The notes under the pieces were generated by a model, which had not been told where the DNA came from, did not search any database, and saw nothing but the letters and a program-made list of their open reading frames with translations. The position numbers and the translations under genes are program-made. A stretch of 64,000 nt of DNA. It comes from Haloarcula amylovorans. Lineage in GTDB: Archaea; Halobacteriota; Halobacteria; Halobacteriales; Haloarculaceae. The DNA is taken from assembly GCF_004681185.1 (NCBI RefSeq), contig NZ_SRIF01000001.1, positions 1,240,001 through 1,304,000 of the forward strand, written 5' to 3'. The number at the start of each line of letters is the position of its first letter. The first letter of the stretch is position 1. Of the stretch, positions 25,279 to 32,751 are shown piece by piece.

Positions 25279-25302
25279 CCGGATGCTGTGAAATCGAAAC
25301 GT

Positions 25303-26586
25303 ATGGTACCGCGCGACGTGGACTGGCCACGCGCCTTCTGGATCGGATTCGGCGCCCTCCTCGCGGCGACGCTCCTGTTCGTCCTCTACACCTTCATCGG
25401 AACGTTCGTCTTCGGGATCTTTCTGTACTACGCGACGCGACCGCTGTACCGCCGGGTGTACCGCCGTCTCCGCCAACGAACGCTCTCAGCGCTGCTCTCG
25501 TTGTTCTTACTCGCGCTGCCCGTCCTCGGCCTGCTCTACTACACGCTCGCGATCGCCCTCCAGGAGTTCGAACGGTTCGCCGCGACCGCCGATCTCGGCC
25601 CCTACGCCGCCGTCGTCGAACCGTATCTAGACATCTCCGACGTCGTCCAGAATCCCCAAGCACTCCTGACCGATGCCGGAACCGACACCCTCTTCGAGAC
25701 GCTCACGCAGTTCCTCGACTACGTCGGGTTCATCGGCACCGGTCTCGTCCACGTCTTCGTCATGTTCGCCTTCGCGTTCTACCTCCTCCGAGACGGACCG
25801 CGACTGGCCGAGTGGGCGAAGAACTTTCTCGACCACCGTGGGGTCTTGGACTGCTACTTCCACGAGGTCGACCGGAGCTTCCACAAGGTGTTCTACGGCA
25901 ACATCCTCAACGCGATCGTCACCGGCGCGATCGGGGCCATCTCGTTCAGCCTCGTCGATATGGTCGCGCCGGCCGGCCACGCCGTGCCGTATCCCGCTCT
26001 GACTGGACTGCTGGCCGGGGCGGCGAGCCTCGTCCCCATCGTCGGCATGAAACTCGTTTACGTTCCATTGGGGACGTACCTCTCGGCGCAAGCGTTTTTC
26101 GCCAGCGACGGCTGGTGGTTCGTCGCGCTCTTCGTCGCCGTCGCATTCGTCGTCGTCGATACCATCCCGGACGTACTGGTCCGCCCGTACGTCTCAAGCG
26201 GCGTCTCCTTCTCCGTCGGTCGGTTTGGGCGGGCCACGGGCGACCGAGACCCAGCGCCCGGTCTCCATACGGGGATGTTGATGTTCGCGTACATCCTCGG
26301 GCCGTTTCTCTTCGGCTGGCCCGGCATCTTCCTCGCGCCGATGTTGCTGGTACTTGTCGTCCACTTCGCCCGGTTCGTCCTCCCGGAACTCGTCGAGGGC
26401 AAAGCGATACAGCCGCGAGTGGTCGATCCGACGAACCTCGTCGACGACCCACGAGAAGGCGAAGCGAGCGAAACCGAAAGAGAGGACGATATCGATAGAC
26501 AGGGTACCGAGGACCAACCGACAGCGGAGTATCCACCGGCAGGTACCACGAGATCGACGACGCCAGACGACCCTGGGGCTAGCTGA
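25303..26586 (+). CDS. AI-2E family (PerM-like) membrane transporter
   Basis: This 427-residue polytopic protein starts at ATG 25303. N-terminal helices include WIGFGALLAATLLFVLYTFIGTFVFGIFLYYATRPLYRR. A soluble middle region follows, then the family segment FHKVFYGNILNAIVTGAIGAISF, LTGLLAGAASLVPIVGMKLVY and DTIPDVLVRPYVSSG. Family members export autoinducer-2 or act as Na+/H+ antiporters; in haloarchaea the substrate is unknown. The last 60 residues are disordered and acidic. A longer frame upstream would run into the divergent MgtC gene and was rejected. Confidence 0.9.
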   Translation: MVPRDVDWPRAFWIGFGALLAATLLFVLYTFIGTFVFGIFLYYATRPLYRRVYRRLRQRTLSALLSLFLLALPVLGLLYYTLAIALQEFERFAATADLGPYAAVVEPYLDISDVVQNPQALLTDAGTDTLFETLTQFLDYVGFIGTGLVHVFVMFAFAFYLLRDGPRLAEWAKNFLDHRGVLDCYFHEVDRSFHKVFYGNILNAIVTGAIGAISFSLVDMVAPAGHAVPYPALTGLLAGAASLVPIVGMKLVYVPLGTYLSAQAFFASDGWWFVALFVAVAFVVVDTIPDVLVRPYVSSGVSFSVGRFGRATGDRDPAPGLHTGMLMFAYILGPFLFGWPGIFLAPMLLVLVVHFARFVLPELVEGKAIQPRVVDPTNLVDDPREGEASETEREDDIDRQGTEDQPTAEYPPAGTTRSTTPDDPGAS

Positions 26587-26626
26587 GTCGGCTCAGGGAG
26601 TTAGCACCGACCGACGTCGGGCCGTC

Positions 26627-26902
26627 TCACTCGTCGAGATACTGCGTCTCCCAGTCTTGCCGGGCTTCGATCTCGCGGCGGCCACGTCGTGTGAGCGTAT
26701 AGAAGTTCGTCCGCCGGTCCCGTTGGCCCTTCTCGACGAGCCCCTTATCGACGAGCGTATCGAGATTCGGGTACAGCCGGCCATGGTGGATCTCCTTCTC
26801 ATAGTACTCCTCCAGTTCCTCCTTTATCGCCAGCCCGTGTGGCTCCTCCAGACCCGAGATGACGTAGAGGAGGTCGCGCTGGAATCCGGTCAAGTCGTGC
26901 AT
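26627..26902 (-). CDS. PadR family transcriptional regulator
   Basis: This 91-residue protein is one PadR winged helix. It starts with FQRDLLYVISGLEEPHGLAIKEELEEYYEKEIHHGRLYPNL. The signature YPNLDTLVDKGLVEKGQRDRRTNFYTLTRRG forms the recognition helix and wing. The C-terminal dimerisation helix is short, as in PadR subfamily 2. It is probably an autoregulated repressor. It converges with the AI-2E transporter 40 bp away, and its own upstream region has a repeated gtctaaa element. Target genes cannot be named. Confidence 0.9.
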   Translation of the reverse strand: MHDLTGFQRDLLYVISGLEEPHGLAIKEELEEYYEKEIHHGRLYPNLDTLVDKGLVEKGQRDRRTNFYTLTRRGRREIEARQDWETQYLDE

Positions 26903-26909
26903 CGCTCTG

Positions 26910-26944
26910 GTCTAAACTAGTATTCGTGTCTAAATCGTTTAAAT
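26910..26944 (-). promoter_or_regulatory. padR-type promoter with direct repeat gtctaaa
   Basis: gtctaaa occurs at 26910-26916 and 26928-26934, 18 bp start to start, and an AT-rich box tttaaat lies at 26938-26944. The repeats sit between that box and the PadR start codon, where a self-repressor would bind. Confidence 0.4.
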
Positions 26945-27083
26945 ATGTCGAATCGGAGAGTTTCGCGTTTCTCACACTCGCATTGAACCCGCTTTCTGGT
27001 AGCATCAAGACGAATTGCGCCGAATTACCACACCGAAAATTCGAGTCAGCATTTCATCATTCTGGGAAAGGTGATGCCGATGA

Positions 27084-27092
27084 TATTATTTA
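27084..27092 (+). promoter_or_regulatory. TATA-like box before the amphi-Trp gene
   Basis: tattattta is centred 26 bases before the ATG at 27114, consistent with a leaderless transcript. Confidence 0.55.
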
Positions 27093-27113
27093 GCGACGAC
27101 GCCAAGGGGTGGT

Positions 27114-27401
27114 ATGCCAGAAGAGACGCTGTTCGAGACAGAACAACCGCTCGGGCGCACCGCCGTCGCCGACTACCTCCGTTCGCTGGCCGACTCGCTC
27201 GAATCCGGGTCGGACGTAACGCTGCGCGCGGGCGATCAGTCCGTCACCCTCGACCCGCCAGAGACGGTGGAGTTCGAGGTCAAAGCAGAGCGCGAGGGAC
27301 CGACCGACGGCGACGGCGAACTGAGCATCGAAGTCGAACTGGAGTGGCCTGAGAACGCTTCCGAGGGTGGGTCCGCGGACGGCGACTTGCAGATCGAGTG
27401 A
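27114..27401 (+). CDS. Amphi-Trp domain-containing protein
   Basis: This 95-residue protein matches the amphi-Trp domain family, small halophile proteins. It starts MPEETLFETEQPLGRTAVADYLRSLADSLESG, followed by a strand-rich part with the family pattern VTLDPPETVEFEVKAERE and ELSIEVELEWPE, which carries the conserved tryptophan in an amphipathic strand. The tail is acidic and glycine-rich. The role of the family is unknown. A TATA-like box 26 bases upstream supports the ATG start. Confidence 0.88.
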   Translation: MPEETLFETEQPLGRTAVADYLRSLADSLESGSDVTLRAGDQSVTLDPPETVEFEVKAEREGPTDGDGELSIEVELEWPENASEGGSADGDLQIE

Positions 27402-27490
27402 CGCCGCTCTCGGCACTCGTCAGTGTCGAAATCGCAGGGAATGACCACCAAAGAAGTGTCTGCGTCGTATAGTGTAGCGAAGTAAGTGGA

Positions 27491-27585
27491 AAGCGGTCGC
27501 GAAAAACGCGACCGCTTGCCGCCCTGAATTGGTCCCCGCTGACGCTTCGGCCCTCCAAGCGAAGCGTCACTTGACAGAAGGAGGG
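27491..27585. repeat. Two perfect hairpins with a possible pseudoknot in a gene-free stretch
   Basis: Within the gap 27402-27658 there are two perfect hairpins. The first has 11-bp arms 27491-27501 and 27507-27517 with loop aaaaa. The second has 10-bp arms 27540-27549 and 27560-27569. The loop of the second contains ccctcc (27551-27556), which is complementary to ggaggg at 27580-27585, so a pseudoknot could form. No ORF covers it. It may be a structured RNA, or the end of an IS200/IS605-type element, which also uses subterminal hairpins. Confidence 0.6.
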
Positions 27586-27658
27586 TAGTGAACTTAAAAG
27601 TACCGGCACGCCACGACTGGTATTAGTTATCGAATGGGAGCCGTCTGAAATATAAGCC

Positions 27659-27805
27659 CTATATATGCTCTTCTTCGAGTACCCACCCCAGCGCCCGCTT
27701 GTAGTGGGTAAACATCATTCGGACGCGCTCGTGGGACATCTCCTCGCTCTCTAGCTGTTCGGTCAGGAACTCGTACTGCTCGCGGACCTCGGATTCCGAA
27801 CGCAT
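27659..27805 (-). CDS. 48-residue conserved haloarchaeal protein
   Basis: This short protein reads MRSESEVREQYEFLTEQLE, then SEEMSHERVRMMFTHYKRA and LGWVLEEEHI: two amphipathic helices, acidic outside and with an aromatic core. Comparable short proteins occur widely in haloarchaea as far as I recall, without function. I took the ATG at 27805 because translation upstream enters the repeat array. It could be an adaptor or a regulator of a neighbour. It is transcribed away from the zinc-ribbon gene at 28153. Confidence 0.6.
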   Translation of the reverse strand: MRSESEVREQYEFLTEQLESEEMSHERVRMMFTHYKRALGWVLEEEHI

Positions 27806-27846
27806 ACGCGGACGTTGTCGCTCGCAATTCGAGATTCTTCCGCTTG

Positions 27847-28112
27847 TCAGAACGAGAGCTACTGCTCCGCGGGTCGTTCCTCCCCGCTCCGCCGAGGGAC
27901 CTCGCAGGGCTCGGACCCCCGCTACCACTCACCGCGTCGCTCGAGGGCCGCGCGCTTCGCTTGCGCCCCTCGCTACTGCTCCACGGGTCGTTCCTCCCCG
28001 TTCCGCCGAGGGTCCTCCCAAGGCTCGGACCCTCGCTACTGCTCGCGGCTCACTACGTTCGCCGCTGTGCTTCTTCGAGACCCTTCCCTTCGGTCAGGCT
28101 CTCGCTACTCCT
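27847..28112. repeat. 63-bp-phased repeat array in a 347-bp divergent gap
   Basis: The gap 27806-28152 holds five copies of a unit ending in cgcta-c/gctact. The cta anchors are at 27859, 27922, 27973, 28036 and 28105, spaced 63, 51, 63 and 69 bp, all multiples of three. Two halves (27859-27922 and 27973-28036) are clearly homologous, each with gctcc-cgggtcgttcctcccc then gccgaggg and ggctcggaccc. The array resembles 9181-9413, including a shared tcgagggccg...gcgcccctcgctactgctcc block. It contains the promoters of the flanking genes. Confidence 0.72.
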
Positions 28113-28152
28113 CCACGGAACAAACTTGAGGCCGGCGAGCAGAGGTGGAGAT

Positions 28153-28866
28153 ATGAAGATTCGAGGGGACCGCGAGTGTCAGTCCTGTGGGACTCGGTGG
28201 TCGTACTACGACACCGGGAGCGTCGAGTGCCCGGAGTGTGGCAGCGTCCACAGCGTCGGCGTCGACGACCACACGGAACACACCGATACGCCGGTCTCGC
28301 TGGACCTGACATCGATTCGAAACCGCGTGGACGAGGAACCGACCGACGAGATCGCTCGCGCCGTGGCGGAGACGTGCCGGGAGTACACGCGCAAACGAGG
28401 ATTCATCGACGCGGGTTCGCTCGAACCCCTGGACGAGACGTACGTCGCCGCCAGTCTCCTCCAGCACGTCGCTACTGCCATCGCGCGGAAAATGCGCTCC
28501 GATGACGCCGCGGAACTGTACTTCCTCGACCTGCTCGCCGGAGCCGACGCCGGGGAGCGTCCGGGAGCCGACGAAGTCCCGGACGAGCTTCGCACGGCGT
28601 TCGGTCTCGCCGTGGCCGAAGCGGTCGACGCCTACCAACGAGACGTGCGCAGATACCTCGACGACCACCCGGACGAAACGGCTCGACAGCTCTCGGGCCG
28701 CATCCGCGACCACCGCAAGCGAGTCGAGGCCTTAGACGGGAACGTCGACCCGGAGAACGCGAACCGTCTGCTCCACGCCGCCCGCGATCTCGGCCGGTTC
28801 GTCGACGGCGACGAGAGCGCCTATGTTACCGCTGACAACTGGCTCGGGGGGTTGGACGAGACGTAG
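28153..28866 (+). CDS. TFIIB-type zinc-ribbon protein of unknown function
   Basis: This 237-residue protein starts with a zinc ribbon MKIRGDRECQSCGTRWSYYDTGSVECPECG (C9-x2-C and C-x2-C). An all-helical acidic part follows: EIARAVAETCREYTRKRGFIDAGSLEPLDETYVAASLLQHVATAIARKM and further helices. Such ribbon-plus-helix proteins in haloarchaea are annotated as TFIIB-type zinc-ribbon proteins (possibly DUF7117), but the cyclin repeats of TFB are not evident, so a general transcription-factor role is unlikely. The ATG at 28153 puts the ribbon at the very N-terminus. Confidence 0.75.
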   Translation: MKIRGDRECQSCGTRWSYYDTGSVECPECGSVHSVGVDDHTEHTDTPVSLDLTSIRNRVDEEPTDEIARAVAETCREYTRKRGFIDAGSLEPLDETYVAASLLQHVATAIARKMRSDDAAELYFLDLLAGADAGERPGADEVPDELRTAFGLAVAEAVDAYQRDVRRYLDDHPDETARQLSGRIRDHRKRVEALDGNVDPENANRLLHAARDLGRFVDGDESAYVTADNWLGGLDET

Positions 28867-29197
28867 CGTCGCCCCTCACGACACCGAACTCCGATTTCCG
28901 CGGGTCCCGACTCGTCGCTTGTCCCGGCGACGACTCGAAGCACACGCGCTATTCGGCGTGTCAACATATGACAATACTGGCTTGCAAGAGCAAGCGAAAT
29001 CGTTTGTCTCCGAGACCGGGAACGTAACTACGTCTCCACGCATGTCGTGTCGTGCCCGCGAGACAGAGACAGAAGCGGATTACTCATCGAATTACGTTCA
29101 TGTTCACCACAATCTCCCCCGGCGAGTGGCGACACTCGCCAGCGACCTTCGAACCGGGCGATGACCGATCAGAAGCGTCGAACTGGAGGCGTGTCCT
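28867..29197. other. 331-bp gap before the symporter gene
   Basis: I see no convincing ORF here. A perfect 8-bp hairpin (arms 29121-29128 and 29133-29140, loop gcga) lies about 60 bases before the symporter start. A purine-rich SD-like ggagg is at 29185-29189. The AT-richer part around 28960-29030 may contain the promoter. Confidence 0.5.
29185..29189 (+). promoter_or_regulatory. Shine-Dalgarno-like site of the symporter gene
   Basis: ggagg is 8 bases before the GTG at 29198. SD sites are uncommon in this window, where most genes look leaderless, so it helps fix this non-ATG start. Confidence 0.55.
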
Positions 29198-30676
29198 GTG
29201 GTAGACATCACCGACCCGCTGATTCTGACGATGACAGTCTACTTCCTCGTCACGCTCGCCGTCGGTCTGTGGTTCGGGCGCGGCGCTGGCGAGGGGTACG
29301 TGGAGTTCACGCTCGCGGGGCGGAACCTGAGCCTCCCGGTCTACATGATGACGTACTTCGCGACGTTCACCGGCGGCGGTCTCACGATGGGCATCGCCCA
29401 GCGAGCGTTCGTCGACGGCATTAGCGCCCAGTGGTACGCCATGGCCGAGGGGCTCGCGTGGATGACGATAACGGTGTTCATCGGCTTTCTGTACTCCTTC
29501 GAGGTCGTCAGCGTCCCCGGCCTGTTGGGCCGGGTCTACGGGGAGTACACCCAGTACTTCGCCGGCCTGTTCACCGTCGTTGGGCAGGTGGCGCTCACCG
29601 CCGGGCAGACTATCGGGATGGCGTCGATCATTTCCGTCGTCACGGACGTCTCGCTGTCGGTCGCCTTCTGGGTGAGCGTCGCGATATTCGTCGGTCTCAC
29701 CGCCTACGGCGGAATGAGCACCGTCGCGTATACGGACACCTTACACGGCGTGGTCATCATCGTCGGGATGCTCATCGCGACGCCTATCGCGGTGACGAAC
29801 GCCGGCGGCGTGGGCGCTATCGCCGGGAGCGTCCCCGAGGGTCACATGAACTGGTTCGGCGTTGGTCTCGTGCAAATCGGCACATGGTACCTGATGTACA
29901 TCACCGTCGCGGGCGCACAACAGCAGATGCTCCAGCGGACGTGGTCCGCCCGGAGTAAGCGGGTCGCCATGTTCGGGACGTTCCTCGCCGGCGCGATTAT
30001 CACTGGGTACGGCGTGCTCACCGCGGCCGCGGGTATGATAGCCAACGCGCAGGGCGCGCAGATCGAGTCCTCGATGGCGTTCGCGTGGACCATCACGAAC
30101 ACGCTCCCGCCGGTGCTCGCGGGCCTCCTGCTGGCGGCGGCCGTCTCGGCGGTCATCACCGGCGCGGACTCGTTCCTGCTCGCCGGCGCGACGAGTTTCG
30201 TCAACGACCTCTACATTCCGTTGCGCGGCGGGAAATCGAGCTTGGACGATAAGCACCTCGTCGCGGTGACTCGGGTCACCGTCCTCGTCTTCGGCGTCGG
30301 TGCCGCGCTGATAGCCCAGAGCGGCATCCAGATAATCGCCATCAACACGCTCGGGATGGGCATCATGTCCGTCCTCTTCGCCGGTCTCGTGATGATGCTC
30401 TGGGACGGGACCGTTCGGGAGGCCGGCCTGCCCGGGTTCGTCGTCGGCGGCGTCGTCTTCGCCAGCTGGGAGTTCGCGCTCGGGTCGCCCGAGTTCTTCG
30501 GCGAGGGGCAGGTCGAACCGGCGGTCCCGGCGACGATAGCGGCAATCGTCACCATCTGGCTCGTGAGTATGCTGTACGATGGCGGCGAACGCTTCGACAT
30601 CGGCCGAGTTCGCGAACTCGCGAGTCGGGACATGAATCGCATGGAAGCAGAAGAGACCGTCGCGGGAGACGACTGA
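29198..30676 (+). CDS. Sodium:solute symporter (SSS) family protein
   Basis: This 492-residue protein starts at GTG 29198. It has about 13 membrane helices and SSS landmarks: AGRNLSLPVYMMTYFATFTGGGLTMGIA (helix 1 unwound Na+ region), YGGMSTVAYTDTLHGVVIIVGM with the conserved sodium-symporter core, and AVITGADSFLLAGATSFVNDLY around helix 8 with an S/T-D-S Na+2-site pattern. The substrate (sugar, amino acid, organic acid or osmolyte) cannot be read from sequence. The C-terminal tail is polar. It converges with the NUDIX gene, 20 bp apart. Confidence 0.9.
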   Translation: MVDITDPLILTMTVYFLVTLAVGLWFGRGAGEGYVEFTLAGRNLSLPVYMMTYFATFTGGGLTMGIAQRAFVDGISAQWYAMAEGLAWMTITVFIGFLYSFEVVSVPGLLGRVYGEYTQYFAGLFTVVGQVALTAGQTIGMASIISVVTDVSLSVAFWVSVAIFVGLTAYGGMSTVAYTDTLHGVVIIVGMLIATPIAVTNAGGVGAIAGSVPEGHMNWFGVGLVQIGTWYLMYITVAGAQQQMLQRTWSARSKRVAMFGTFLAGAIITGYGVLTAAAGMIANAQGAQIESSMAFAWTITNTLPPVLAGLLLAAAVSAVITGADSFLLAGATSFVNDLYIPLRGGKSSLDDKHLVAVTRVTVLVFGVGAALIAQSGIQIIAINTLGMGIMSVLFAGLVMMLWDGTVREAGLPGFVVGGVVFASWEFALGSPEFFGEGQVEPAVPATIAAIVTIWLVSMLYDGGERFDIGRVRELASRDMNRMEAEETVAGDD

Positions 30677-30696
30677 GAGCAGGCGACCCTGTGGAC

Positions 30697-31176
30697 TCAC
30701 CGCACGCGCTGTATGAGGTCGTGGTCCAGACAGTCCGCCGGAAGTTCTCCTCTCCACTCGGCGCGTTCGATGCCCTCGTCGGCGAGACCGGGGTCAGACG
30801 ACAGTTCGGTGTCGTCAGGCGTCGCGCGATAGGTGCCGAAGTGAAACTGCGTCTCGCGGTCGTCATCCGTCAGCGTTACTTCGGTCACGGCGAGCAGTTC
30901 CCTCACAGAGATCTCGACGCCGGTCTCCTCGTGGACCTCGCGGACTAGCGCCGTCTCGCGGGTCTCGCCAGTCTCGACGCCGCCGCCAGGGAGCATCCAC
31001 CGACCGTCGTCGCGGACGAACAGGACGCGGCCCTCTCTATCTTCGATTAGCGCGCCGACGGCCCACTCCAGTCCGTTCTCGATACGCGCGTGGTACGTCT
31101 CGAACGTGGTCTCGTCGACCGTCCGAGTGACTCGCCGAGTGAACACGTCGTCCTCGAAGGCCGAGAGCGAGGGCAT
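30697..31176 (-). CDS. NUDIX hydrolase
   Basis: This 159-residue protein has a complete Nudix box, G-GVETG-E-TRETALV-REVHEETGV, which fits GX5EX7REUXEEXGU and supplies the metal-binding glutamates. An extra N-terminal 40 residues (FTRRVTRTVDETTFETYHARIENGLEW) precede the fold, as often in haloarchaeal NUDIX proteins. The substrate, perhaps a nucleoside diphosphate derivative, is unknown. Its stop abuts the folD start (31177/31176), so the two are adjacent on the same strand and possibly co-transcribed. Confidence 0.9.
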   Translation of the reverse strand: MPSLSAFEDDVFTRRVTRTVDETTFETYHARIENGLEWAVGALIEDREGRVLFVRDDGRWMLPGGGVETGETRETALVREVHEETGVEISVRELLAVTEVTLTDDDRETQFHFGTYRATPDDTELSSDPGLADEGIERAEWRGELPADCLDHDLIQRVR

Positions 31177-32070
31177 CTACGGGAGGTCGACCGCGACGCC
31201 GTGCTGGAGACCCGCCGCTTTGACGGTGTTGTAAAGCAACATCGCGCGGGTCATCGGGCCGACGCCGCCGGGAACCGGCGTGATAGCGCCCGCTCGCTCC
31301 TTCGCGCTCTCGTACTCCACGTCGCCGACGAGTTCGTAGCCCTTCTCCGTGTCGGCGTCCACGCGGTTGATACCCACGTCGATGACCGTCGCGCCCTCCT
31401 GAATCATGTCGCCGTCTATCATCTCGGGGACGCCGGCGGCGGCCACGAGAATGTCCGCCTCTCGGGTCTTCGCCGCGAGGTCCTCGGTGCGGGAGTGACA
31501 CACCGTCGTCGTCGCGTTGCCGCCCGGCGCTTTCTGGATGAACAGGTTCGCCATCGGCTTGCCGACGATGTCCGAGCGCCCGACGACGACTGCCTCCTTG
31601 CCTTCCGTGTCAACGCCAGCGGACTCGATGAGCTTCTGGATGCCGTGGGGCGTACAGGGTTTGTAACGTGCGTCTCCGGCGACGAGACGGCCGACGTTCT
31701 CGGGATGGAAGCCGTCCACGTCCTTCTCGGGGTCGATAGCCCGCAGGACCTCGCGGTCGGAGACGTGGTCGGGGACCGGCATCTGGACGAGGATGCCGTT
31801 GACGTTCTCGTCGCCGTTCAGGTCGTCGATGGTGTCGTACAGCTCGCTCGCGTCGGCGTCGGGGTCGATGTCGATGTCGATGGCCTCGATGCCGACCTCG
31901 GCGCAGTCGTCCTGTTTCATCGAGACGTACGTCTCGCTGGCCGGGTCGTCGCTCATGAGGACCGTCGCCAGCGAGGGCTGGACGCCCTCGGCGTCTAGCT
32001 GGTCGATGGCCGTCGAGAGGTCGTCGCGAATCGACTGAGCGACGGCGTCACCGTCGATTATCTCTGTCAT
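31177..32070 (-). CDS. folD: Bifunctional methylenetetrahydrofolate dehydrogenase/cyclohydrolase
   Basis: This 297-residue protein has FolD signatures: the active-site region SETYVSMKQDDC with the catalytic lysine, the NADP-binding VVVGRSDIVGKPMANLF, and the C-terminal PGGVGPMTRAMLLYNTV. It converts methylene-tetrahydrofolate to formyl-tetrahydrofolate in the cytosol using NADP. The length fits. The gene lies in a block with glyA, another C1-folate enzyme, separated by a lipoprotein gene; all are on the minus strand. Confidence 0.96.
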   Translation of the reverse strand: MTEIIDGDAVAQSIRDDLSTAIDQLDAEGVQPSLATVLMSDDPASETYVSMKQDDCAEVGIEAIDIDIDPDADASELYDTIDDLNGDENVNGILVQMPVPDHVSDREVLRAIDPEKDVDGFHPENVGRLVAGDARYKPCTPHGIQKLIESAGVDTEGKEAVVVGRSDIVGKPMANLFIQKAPGGNATTTVCHSRTEDLAAKTREADILVAAAGVPEMIDGDMIQEGATVIDVGINRVDADTEKGYELVGDVEYESAKERAGAITPVPGGVGPMTRAMLLYNTVKAAGLQHGVAVDLP

Positions 32071-32149
32071 CAGGTGGAGAGGGACACGCGGAGGCTAAAA
32101 GCGTCACTATGATGCCTCCGACACGCCGGGCGGTATCACGGTCGGCGTC

Positions 32150-32704
32150 TCAGGGACAGTCGGCGTCGTCGAACTGCGTCGGGTCAGGGCCTTGCTGGAC
32201 CGCTCGGGTCGCGCCGCCAGGGACGGCGACGAGCATCGCCTGCCCGCCGTAGCCGTGCGTCTGGTCGTGGCCGCGGACGACCACGCAGTCCACGTCGCCG
32301 GGAACCGCTATCGTCTCCGAGCGAGTGAACGGATCCGTCGAGTGCTCGTGGAGCAGTTCGCGCCGGCCCAACTGCTCCCCAGCGAGTGTCTCGACCTGCC
32401 ACCAGTTCGCATAGCCGTCTTCGCCGTCGTCATCGTGATAGAGAGTTACGTCGAAGCGGTACTCGCTACCACCGGTTTCGGCGAGTTCGACGCCGACGAC
32501 GTTCGCCTCTCGCAGATCGAGTTCCGGCGTCGGCTGCGCGCTGGTCCGGCGCTGTGTCGTCGATGCGGTTCCACCGTCCGTCGTGTCGGTACGCCCGTCC
32601 GGGGGTTCCGTCCCGCCGGCGTCGGCCGGTTGACCACAGCCGGCGAGCCCCGCCAGTAGAGCGGTGCTACTCGAAAGGACAGCTCGACGTGTCGGTGGCG
32701 TCAT
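32150..32704 (-). CDS. Tat-type lipoprotein of unknown function
   Basis: From ATG 32704 the protein has 184 residues and starts MTPPTRRAVLSSSTALLAGLAGCGQ, a twin-arginine signal with a lipobox (L-A-G-C), so it is probably anchored outside by a lipid on the cysteine. A Thr/Asp-rich linker follows. The mature domain (DLREANVVGVELAETGGSEYRFDVTLYHDDDGEDGYANWWQVETL) is a small beta-sandwich, reminiscent of the CARDB/FxLYD-type fold of haloarchaeal lipoproteins, with paired Trp. The function is unknown. A GTG at 32719 is an alternative start but would move the signal inward. Confidence 0.75.
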   Translation of the reverse strand: MTPPTRRAVLSSSTALLAGLAGCGQPADAGGTEPPDGRTDTTDGGTASTTQRRTSAQPTPELDLREANVVGVELAETGGSEYRFDVTLYHDDDGEDGYANWWQVETLAGEQLGRRELLHEHSTDPFTRSETIAVPGDVDCVVVRGHDQTHGYGGQAMLVAVPGGATRAVQQGPDPTQFDDADCP

Positions 32705-32751
32705 ACACGAACGTCGCACCGCGCGGAGAAAAACCGTCGGCAGTCGTGTGG

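Noticed and set aside
24943..25302. Upstream extension of the AI-2E transporter
   Set aside because: It is antisense to the MgtC/DUF4010 gene, and the ATG at 25303 has a TATA-like box at the right distance.
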